The notes under the pieces are model-generated. The model worked only from the letters and a program-made list of their open reading frames with translations. It was not told where the DNA came from and searched no databases. Shown here piece by piece: positions 36,601-48,600 of a stretch of DNA of 64,000 nt (positions are counted from its first letter, which is position 1; each line of letters starts with the position of its first letter). The DNA is from Symsagittifera roscoffensis (lineage: Eukaryota; Xenacoelomorpha; Acoela; Convolutidae), in assembly GCF_963678635.1 (NCBI RefSeq), contig NC_087064.1, positions 79,276,512-79,340,511 of the forward strand, read 5' to 3'. The translations under genes were made by a program, and so were the position numbers.

Positions 36601-39600
36601 CACAAAATCGAAACTCAAGTTACAATAATCGATACAGAAATTCTTCCCAGTCACCACACAGGAATAATAACCGTTATCCTGATTCTAAACATCGATACAG
36701 AAGTAGCACACCAAAACATCAAAGACCCCCCAGGTATTGATGACACAGGAAGTAACGAACTACAACTAAATCATATAAATTGTGAATCGTCTGATACAGA
36801 AAGTGATACAGATAATACCATCTCTGTAAATATGATAACAGTCGAAAACGACTATGAACCTATCATATATGAACAACCTTTTACTTCACATATATATGAA
36901 AATCAATTGGAACTCCTTCACAATTACTATATTGAACCCATTGATACTACACAAACTACACAAGAAGTAAACGAAATTAACACGGTAATTAAACCCGATA
37001 AAAAAGACGAAACACAATGCTCAAACACAAAACATATTTATCAAAATATACAAAAAGAACAACCAAGAGAAAAAAATTGGACAATTCCATTTCTCTTAGA
37101 AAGCCCAAGAAACAAAGAATTTCAACCACCAGATCTTGAAATTGATTTTTTATTTGACTCAGGAGCAGAATCAAATATAATTAATATTCCCACATGGAAT
37201 GAAATCAAAACATTGCATCCAAAAGTAACACCTCTTGAAACCTCTAGTAAATTAGCAACAGCACAAGGATCAACATTGGTAAATTATGGAAAAATCCAAT
37301 TATTTCTTCTCCCCACGAGAATAATGGAACTAAACAAAATTTTAAACAAACCATTTAAACAAATATTTCATATTACTGATATTAAACACAATATCATTGG
37401 CATACCATTTATATCTAAATATATACCAACAATAAACATCTTAAATAGTAAGATCCATATCAAAGATAAATACACAAAAACAAAAAATACAGCCCTAAGA
37501 TTCTTCCAAAGACTAAACAAACAACCACCATTTTTTTCAAAATTTTACCCCATTTACAATCAACAACGGAAACACCTGAAACCACTATCAGGAAATATAT
37601 ATAATTTTTCAATAAAACAAGTTCACCAGTCTAATAAAAGTCAAAATAAACAACAACTTTTTATGTCAGACTTTGAATTTAAACCTATTCACAATATTTT
37701 CAAAATCACGATCTCATCTTTTAAATATTTGAAAAAGACGAATTCCCACATCATTTCGTTACACGTGTATAATAATACACCATATCAAGTAACATTACCC
37801 TTAGGACTTTTAGGAAATTGTGAAACGAATGCTACAATTTCACCTATAAATGAAGAAGCCTACCGCGTCAATAAAATACTCCAACTATTAGATATTTGCC
37901 AATCAACAATTCTTGACGAAGAATTATCCATAAATAATATAATAAGTAATGAAAAAAACACAGATTACTTCACAAAAACACCATATTTTAAACCAACATT
38001 CAATATAACAAATTACACAAAAGAACAACAAAACTTTTAAACAATGTTTAATTTTGAACATTCACAAATTACACAAATTGAATTTGATAAATTAGCAAAA
38101 CAACTGTTAAAATATTCAACAGTCTAGGCAACATCAAAATTTGACGTTGGAAAAACTGTTTCATCACTACACCTCCCGTTAAAACCCGACGCAGTTTTCA
38201 AAAAACAAAGAGCCAGTAAAGTACCAATTCACTTACATGACAAGGTAAAGAGATTACTTGACATTTTAGAACAATACGAAATTATCTCAGCAGTAAATAA
38301 GGAAGAACACCCAAAAGGTAACACCTTTATCAAACCTGTTATCATTCTAGCAAAAGGTGAATCACTAAAAATAGTTTTAGACGCTAGATACCTCAATTCA
38401 CTAATTGACGAATCAAAATGCAATTGGCCTATTGAACCCATACAAGTTATCTTAACAAAGATAAATGGTCAATAATTCACAACCGCAGATATGAATAGTG
38501 CTTATAATCAAATGCCACTAGATGAACAATCACGACGTTTAACACAATTTGTTATTGGAAATCAACAATATGAATTTAATCGCTTATTCTATGGAATATC
38601 CATAGGACCAGCAGCTTTTTCAGCTTTTATGAGTAAAATTTTTAGACCTTTAATACTCAAGAAAAATGCAATCACCTATTTAGATGATGTTTTTATGCAA
38701 TCACAAACCAAAGACAAAATGTTTACAGTTTGAGAACAATATCATAAAATACTTCAGAACGAAAATCTGAAGGCAGCTCCCGATAAATCACACTTCTTTC
38801 TAACACGCGTTAAATTTTTAGGACATAATATAGAACGAGAAACTATCACTTCATTAAAATCACGCATTGATGTCATTCAAAAACTTCAGCCACCTACAAA
38901 TAAAAAGAAAATCCAAGAATTCCTTGGAATGCTAAATTTCTTAAGTAAATATGTTTACAAAATGCAATTATACTTAAGACCCATCTATAATATCCTCAGA
39001 CAACAAAATAATTTTGAATGGACCACTGAACATCAAACACGATTTGAAGAAATTAAAAAATTTTTAACTGAACAAATTTCAAATACAATTCCAGATCCAA
39101 ATCAACCATTCTATGCAATGTGCGATGCTTCAAATTTTGGCATCGGCGCAGCATTGCTACAATCATATAGTGGAACAAATAAAATGAACCTTATATTAGC
39201 AAGTTCACGATTATTCACTCAAGCAGAGCTACGACTCTCAACTCTAATGAGAGAATGTACAGCTATAATTTATACACTTACAGAATATGTATTTCTGATA
39301 CTTGGATCAAAACACCCAACAGTTCTATTCACAGATCACAAACCAATTATATTTCTCTTTACACAAAAGTCAAATCCAAATCATAGAGTTTATGGATTTC
39401 AACTAATTCTAATGAAATTTCCAAACCTACATATAGTTTGGACAGCAGGAAAAAACCTTGCGTTACCAGATACCTTAAGTCGAAATACGCCACCTGAATT
39501 ACTCACAAGAAAAACTACAGTTGAAATACCACAAAATATTAAATTTAATCTTGCAAAAGATGAAACACCCCCCCCCCCGATTAGAATGCAAATATGCAGT

Positions 39601-42600
39601 AAAAACTGACATTGATCAATCACAAATAAACAATCTACAGCATTCTCCACTCTACTTAGATTGCCAGAATAATCACTATGAAGTTGATTTACTAGCATAT
39701 CAACTTTTAAACCACTTCCATACTCACAATGGATAAAAAATAACACTCAACAAAAAAGAATAAAACAACATTCGCATAAAAAAGACCTTTTTCCATTAAT
39801 CGAAAAAAAAAATTGAACCGATAAATTAAATTTATCAGGACCGCAAACAAATGATTCAAAATACACAATAAATCAAGTTTTTGACCTCCATGACCCACTT
39901 GACACAATTCCCCTATCAAAACTAGAAATTGACAATATTTTTCTCCCCCCAACAGATAAAATTACACTTGAACTTTTAAAACAATATCAAAATCTCGACC
40001 CAGTAATTAGACAACTAAAATCATGGCACAAATACCAAACTAAGTCCGTAAAAGCAGATACAACAATTTTAGGAAATAAAACACTCCTCCGATATTTCCG
40101 AAAATTTAATAACACAACCATTAATGAAAATACAGATCTTTTAGAATATCATTTAAATGATTCAAAAGTTCCCTGTCTTCCTTTAAGTATGATATTAATA
40201 GCTATAACATCTCACATACACAAAATACTAAAGGACACTCCGGATCAGAAAAAACATACTCAAACTTTACACAAAAATTTTATTTCCCAAATGCACCAAT
40301 TTGGATAAAAGTATTATGCAATGATTGTATAATATGTCAATTAAACAAACCTTATCCAAATAAAAAACAAATAGCACAAAAACAAGATTTTAAAGGACAA
40401 AGTTTATATTTTAATCATCGCATTTTATTCGATACAAAAGGACCAATTTCACCATCTTCTGAAGGAAACTCCTTTATTATTGTCATTGTTGACGCATTTA
40501 CACATTATGTAATAATCAACCCAGTACCACATTGTAATGCTTATTATGCTTACACGACGTTTTATGAACATTGGATAGCTAAATTCGGATTACCCGAAAT
40601 CTTAGTTACAGACAACGGTACAGAATTCATAAATAATGAAATCATCACACTATGCCACTTATATAACATCAAACATAAACCACGTACATCTCATGCACCT
40701 TGGACAAACCGTTTAGTCGAAGGTATGAACCGTTCACTACAAGAATATCTCCGATGCATCATAAATGGAAATGATACAAAATACACAGAATGGTCAGCAG
40801 ATCTAAAACTATTTCCCTTAGCATACAATTCACAAATCACGACAACTTTAGGAATGTCACCATACGAAATGGTTTTTAATCAAAAGACACGTAAAGCAAT
40901 TATGTTTGCAGCAAATTACCATAAGAATGCACAAGGTTATTGCCAACCAAATAAAGACTCAATTTGTTATAACCTACCTTTACACACACACATGATGAAG
41001 ATCATTTTCATCATCCACAAATTCTTAAATTAGCCTCCGGATGGATTTTAAATAGAGATAAAAAACACAATGAAATTTACCAAAAATTAACAAAGAAATT
41101 GTTACAAAGGCAAAACATTAACGACCAAATTAATTCACGCTTTACACCAGCCACAGATTTAAAGATTGAAACATTTGTCTTAATACCTAACTTTAATACA
41201 CAAAAAGAAATCTCTAAGAAATTACAACCCCTTCGAAAAGGACCATACCAAATAATTGCCAAACCCACTGACGTAACGTAAAAACTCACAGATTCAAATA
41301 AAAAAGAAATTGTCCAACATCGTAACAATCTATTGCCCTACTACCCAAAAGAATACGCACTACGCGAATTAACTCAATTATATTCTTTCACAAGTTTAAA
41401 AGTTATTCAAAATCATCCACATACAGAAAAAGAACTAGATAAACAAGACAACGTTCATCATGAAAATCAAAATCAAAAACAAACCAAAGCTAACAACAAT
41501 CAAAAAATATCAGATCCAAAAATACCTCAAAAAGAAAGAAAAAACAGGAAAATGATAGAAAAAATTTTACCACAAGAACAAGTAGAAAAATCAGAGCATA
41601 GAGAATCATCACGACTTAGAAATCAACCACGTAAAAACTACAAAACATTCATTCCACAATCTAAACTACTAAAGAATGTTGAATTTCAAAAACAACTTTG
41701 ATTTTAAAAATTAATAATTTTTGCACATCTGGATCATTTTGAACTTCCATTTTTCAAGATAACATGCTGACAAACACGCAACAATTCTAGTTCAGATTCA
41801 GCCAATAGAATTTTTTTAAATCCGTCACCTTCTATATCTCTAACACCAACCTATTAGCCGAAAGATATTAAACTCCAGGCATATCTATAACTATAACTTT
41901 ACAACCTCCAGGTCAAAAATAAGCAACTCGCTAAAACTTGACAACTAAAATAAACACCAGCATAATATTACAACCCTCCCCTATCTAAAAACGCAAAGAT
42001 CAACAATATTTTCCCAACTCAGACCTCACAAACCCTCCAACCAAAAATGGCAAATTAGCCTTAAGTAAAAAAGGACCATGTTCATTTGGCCTAAAGTACA
42101 AATATCTCAAAAATACCCCAGATCACCCGACAAATAAAAATAAAGCAAAGAAGACCTCCCAAACACCATAAAATTAGCCTCCAACAACGTTTCACAAAAC
42201 TCAATCCACTTGTCAAAAAATCAATAAATAACTCGACCACACTTGAATCTCGCCTCTTTGAATCCACACTTGAATCTCGAATATTCTTTGTCGAACAAAA
42301 AATATTCGACAAAGAAATCATTTTTTAAATGCTTTTCTCTCGATCAGTTAATATCTTTAAAAATACAATTTTAAAATTTCTAATAAACTTTTTCATACTA
42401 TTCAAACTTTTGTTCATATTTCTATTTGATACTTTTGAAGCTTTTATAGTCATTTTAATAATCTTTTGCAACATTTTTTTAAATTTTCTACTCCCTATTT
42501 GAAATATATCTCCAACTTTCCCAAATCATTGATCATATTCACAGGTACGATAATCCAAAGTCTATTTAAATGATACGAAGAATTTTCAGTAGAACAGAAA

Positions 42601-45600
42601 TTTTTTCTACTATTTGTAATTTTCATCATATTTTTATCATCCTTAATACTGACAATGTGCAAATGTGTAAAAAAGTCAAAAATCACATTGGCCTTAGCAA
42701 CAATCCTTTTAATGCTTTTCATTGAAGAATACTATAATAAACATAAACCTTCCCACTAGAAAAAATCAATCAGAACACTTCCAAACATTGCTAACCAACA
42801 ATCACAAAATCAGTCTTCACCGACATCATCCCAAAAAAACCCAGCAATAACCACAACTACCCAAAACCCCCAAACATCTACACGAATTTCGTTCCAAGAT
42901 AATCCATACACTTTTGAAGAACGACACACTCGCTTATCCGAACCATTAGAACCAGTTCAGCGACAGGCACCTCTAAGTGAACCAACATACAATTTGTACC
43001 TCACATTACCACAAGAAATAAGTAGAATAAGAAACATTAGTCAAAACCAAAATACAGTCGAAATAAATAGACAATTTATACATCCACGACGAAACAGAAG
43101 TTTTCAAACCCCTAGAGTTCATTTTGATATACCCCAATCACCAACACCAACTACTCCTGAAATTTCAAGTAGTACATTGCCAGAAACTCCCACATTACTT
43201 TCACAACAGAGCACCTCAAATAAACCCTCAGATTACTTAGGTTCAACGCCAACATCTGAACAAATACGTGAAAATCCCTTTAATCCCCCCCCCCAATCCC
43301 ACAGCACGACTACCATATTGGGCAACACACTCATATACACAAGGTGAACCAAACTTAATAAATGATTCAATAGATATTTCTACGGATACAACACTATCAT
43401 CACTACCAGAAACATTATCACTGCCGTCAACACCATCATTAAGTCAAACTTCACCGACGCTTTTCCCTTTAAATTTCCCAAATAACCTCGACGCTAGATA
43501 TCGAGAACAATCATCAACAAATATCCCACTGGAATACATTCGTAGCACCCGCACCATTATTTGGACAACATCAAGATAGTAACCGACTCCACAGTTGGGC
43601 ACTCAACAGACTACAATATAAACAAGATATCCACGAAGATATTCATGAACACAATATTCAAATACTTCAACAACATAGTCTCCAATTGAAATTCGAAATC
43701 ACGATCAAACTTAACAATATTGTTCAACATCCCTACCCATTAAATCCACCAAATATAACAGCTCAATCGCTACCACCACCATTTATAAAAACTGAAGTGA
43801 TATATAAATACAATAGATATACCAAAAACACAATTGGTTACATCACATTTTATAACCCATACTCAGGATTATCATACACATGTATATTCTAAAAATATTC
43901 AACACATCTTTTTTCTTAGATTTTTCGACCAAAACACAAATCCTTCTCCTCGCACAGGACCCCAGGATTTATTAGTAACACACTACGATTGTGAAGAAAA
44001 CGATCAAAAAACACTACACAAAAATGCAATAAATCAAGTATCACAATGCAAAATAGAACCACAAGCTATAGAAACTACAAATGTAATAGCAACATTGTAT
44101 TCAAACGCCCGAGCAACAACAGTCACAGGATATAAATTTATAGCAACATTTTCCGAAAAGAAAGTACACTGTTCACAAGTTTCCAATGGAAATAAGAACC
44201 GACTTGATCACGAATCATTCTATCAAAGTAAAAAAGAACAATTTTTACATCTAAATCCCTACGATTGTAAAAACGAACTACTCAGACTAAACATCACGAG
44301 AAATAAAAACACAGACACGAAAAGAGTAAATTTCCAATCCTTTGCCGATTCTGTACACCAAGCACAACTTGAACGATATCAAGGACATATAAAATTAGAT
44401 GAAAAATACCCATACAACGGCGCACACGGAAGATTAACTTATGACATACACGATAAACACTGGATACCACACATTGGAATAAATGACCCCTCAAACTGCA
44501 AAGCAGACGCAAAAAATAAAGGATATCAAGAAATAATGTTTTTCGATTGGAAAATACAACTCAAAAAAGTACAATTCACACGAGGTTTATCTGATAACAC
44601 AATGATCTATCAAGGAATTAGATTACCTTGCGAAAATGATCAAGGATATTGTGACCCTACAACACGAACACAAGCAACAATTGTTTGGTTTCCTGAAGAT
44701 ACATGCACAACATTCCAAGTAGCAAAAATACACGCTCGAATGATAAAATTTCATGAAAAATATTTTATAGAATCAATTCCATACGAACATGTAAATCCAT
44801 CCCGAAAACAAAGTAATGATTTTAGAAATATTCATGATATAGAAAATAAATTAACACGTTTCCAAATATATCAAGAAACAGAAATTGCATGCAAATACAG
44901 AAATCCACTTTATAAGACACAATATTCTAAAATACTTGTCGAACACGAAAGAGGTTTCGACATGAACACTGGAAAAATAAAATTTGACCCTTATGCCACT
45001 AGTCACCCTAGAAATGAAGGAACATCATACATACCAGTTAACTTTCAAAAAAGCACAGGTCAACCTGGTGGAAAACTAACACCACATGACAGTAAAAGTA
45101 CACGTTTACAAGAACTATCACTAATGAATAGCAGCTATTTCGGTAATATTCATTACGATATCCACTTGGATATGAAGTTAGACTACACAATTAGTCAAAT
45201 TTTTCAAGAAATGTCACTCTCCGAATTAGAAACACTTCACCAACTCTGCGAATTCGAAAGAACACAAATCCTACTATCACTCGCACTAGCAGTACTAAAA
45301 ATACCCTACGCAGGATACTTATTATCAGGAAACAGATCAAGTTTTCTAGACTACGAAGGAAAAATTTTATGGTTTTATACTTGTACCAAAAAAGTATCAC
45401 CACTATATGTTTTTGAAGACAAACGTTGTTATAAAAGAATCCCTATATTCTATAAAAATAAAGTACATTTTGTTGACACACTTTCAAGACGAACATATTT
45501 TTGGGATACCGCAGTCCCATGTGAATCAGAAAATAGCCACAATGTAGTACAATTGAATCCTGATGAAGATAAATACTATCTCCTTACACCATACCCTACG

Positions 45601-48600
45601 TTAATGTAATCACTCAAAACATTTTCACCCGAAAGCATCAGAGCCATTGCTCGTAATCCAAATATTGATTTACAATCAATTGGAATATATTCTAAATCAG
45701 ATATCCAACATCAAATTAGAACACAACAATTTCAAGAATTATTAACACAAATGGACACAATACAAAGGCAGTCAATTAATCAGAATTTAAGAAAACTTGC
45801 CGAAACCGCAGGATTTGCAGATAATTATACACAAGATTATAGCGGATAATTTAGAGACATTAAAGACTACATATATTTAAACGGTGAAAAATACAGACCA
45901 CAAGATATTTCACCCATAAATATTTTCAGTTTTGTCACCCTATAGAACGAAATTCTAGCTTTTCTAGGATGGCCCTATTACATCTTAGAAAAATTAACTA
46001 TCTTATACGCCATGTTTAATTTTATAGGATTTCTTTTCTCACTCTTAAAAGGAATCTATAACACATGCGCTATATACACAAGTAAACAGACAAGCAAGTG
46101 TAGCACGTATACTGTTTGCAGGCTTTTTTAGAATTTTTTCATCATCAATCAACAAAATACGTCTAGGTGCACAAATAAAAGAATATAACACAAAAATATC
46201 CACAAGACAAAACACTTACGACGAAGAACACAATAATATAAAAATAACACCCACCGCACCACAGTTGCTACCCCTACCACAAAACCATTCATTATCATTA
46301 GTTCCCCGTAATTTCCGAAACCTAGCAATCACAAATAATCCAAATTCTAGACCAAATATAGCACAAAGCCCCATCCAACATATAATGACACATCATTCAC
46401 AAAATGATAATACATACGAACAAATTATAGAACAACCCCACACCACCACTTTTCAGTCTCAACATAATCATTTTTTTAGCACACGATGAGCCGATAACTT
46501 GGATCCCTCCATCGCTCAAATTCCCACCCAGCCAACCTCCAAACTCAATTCCCAATAATCCCACTTTTTGCTTTCCTACCACCCGATTTTCCGTTTATTA
46601 ATATATCATCAAGCACGAATTCTGATTTTAACTCAGATATTTCAGTTTTATACTCTATTTCACAATTTAATAACCCTAATGAGGAAACCCCTGACGAATT
46701 TGCAGACTCCGAACAATCTCCATCAAATTATACTCAGACCAACTCTTCCGTTTTTTCAAAACCCCCTTTTCAACCAATCCCATCAAATCATCCACTCCCA
46801 TCCGTTTCCACTCTTTCTTATGCTTTGCAAGTGACCCCAACCTATTCTCCACTTCAATCCGACATATCATATAATAATTCCCCAGATACCCCTCAAATTT
46901 CCCAGGATAATTTTTATTACCCTACAACAACAGTTAATACACCCTAACACCCTCACAAAACATCAACTATCATCCACAATAACATTCTCAAATCCACCTA
47001 TTCCTACACCCTCCTCAGTTTACACTCCATCATTCACACAATCATCCACATCCACCGAAACACCTAGTAGCACTCACGGAGCTTATCGCACTTTTAAACG
47101 AAAATTCCCAAATCACCCATTCCCGACCAAACCCGGAACAGCCCGCGAATATATTAATCACCCGCAACATACAAACACGAAAAATTTTCTTGCAATCACC
47201 TTACCCTCATTTCCACAATATACATTAAACACACCTAACGATACTAATGACACACGCAACTTTGTAGATGAACATGTTTTAATGCCAACACTTCATTGGA
47301 CAGCTTATTATCATGTTACTAACCCCCTCTGCCTACCACTAACTGATACTCATGACAGCATAGAAAAGAACAAAGACATGTTATATAGACTCACTACAAC
47401 ACTAACACCTCGACAATTTACTTACGTTGGATATAAAAAGTTACTAAAACATTCACTGCACCCCGAGCTAACGAATTTGCAATAGAATATTACGACCATA
47501 ATATCATTCGACCTAATCAAGACCAATTTTTACATGAAGACCGCTTCGCAAACCCGCAACTAACAGAAAAATTTTTCATCAAAACATCATACGTATTCAC
47601 ACTTAATATTTTTGATAGAAAGAATGATCACATTATTTCAGAATCACTAGCTGATATTCAAGCATACGAAAGCTTCTATGACAAATTTCAGTTATTTTCA
47701 CTAACTTTTCACTTTCTTTCACCACAGGAACGCGATTTGCACTGTTCCCACGATATTATGTTACGCACTGAACAAACCCACACATATACATACTATCGTT
47801 TTATACAAAATCATTTTGATTTGCTTACCCCATCAAGACAACCTCACCATCGTTTTCAGTTTCTCAACTCAAAGTACACGTCACCAATTTTCCTTAATTT
47901 CACATATTGCATCAAAGATACTAACCTCCACGGCATCCTCCGCAACTATGTTACCAGTTACCCAAATGTATATATTCTGTCCCATCACGAAGACCTTCAA
48001 TGCCGAAGAATCCAGACCCTTCCTTATCCCGCATGAATTTATCCAGCCTATTGAAATACCAATATTAGAATTCATTCACAATACTACATATAATCATAAA
48101 ATATATAACCTCATTCAAAAAACACCTTACGAGTTTGCAGTAGGCACCGAAGAACTAAAAACCATTAAAGCACTTCAATTGCTTTGGCCACTGCTACAAA
48201 CTAAAAACATCATACGCATACTAGCCAAATTGCTAACAACATCAGATATGATACACGACATCTTCCCCCACGGTTTTTCCCGGATGATTAACAGGTAAAT
48301 ATAATTTAAACTACCCTTCACCAATAAATTTAAATTAGTACTAACCATTTTCTATCAATGTTTGATTTATATTTCTATTCTTCACACCACGATCATCTAC
48401 AAAACAGAAAGGAAAAATAAAAATACAATTTGTTAAACTCTCTTAAAATTTGTTAAATTCTTGCATTAAATATTGTAATAAAATTCATACCAAATGTAGT
48501 AATTTTTTTATATATTATTTCCCCATGAAGCAGTAAAATTAATTACGATGAAAATTTATAATTTTAAAATTCCCCCAAAAACGCAGTAAACTTCAATTTC

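Noticed and set aside
36010..36657. 215-codon minus-strand frame opposite gag
   Set aside because: A Tyr/Ser/Cys-rich shadow of the repetitive gag tail; no splice sites or family features.
36370..36740. Long frame overlapping the gag Asn/Arg/Ser tail in the +1 frame
   Set aside because: Its Ile/His/Thr-repeat product mirrors the gag low-complexity codons; only the part after 36740 looks like real Pol.
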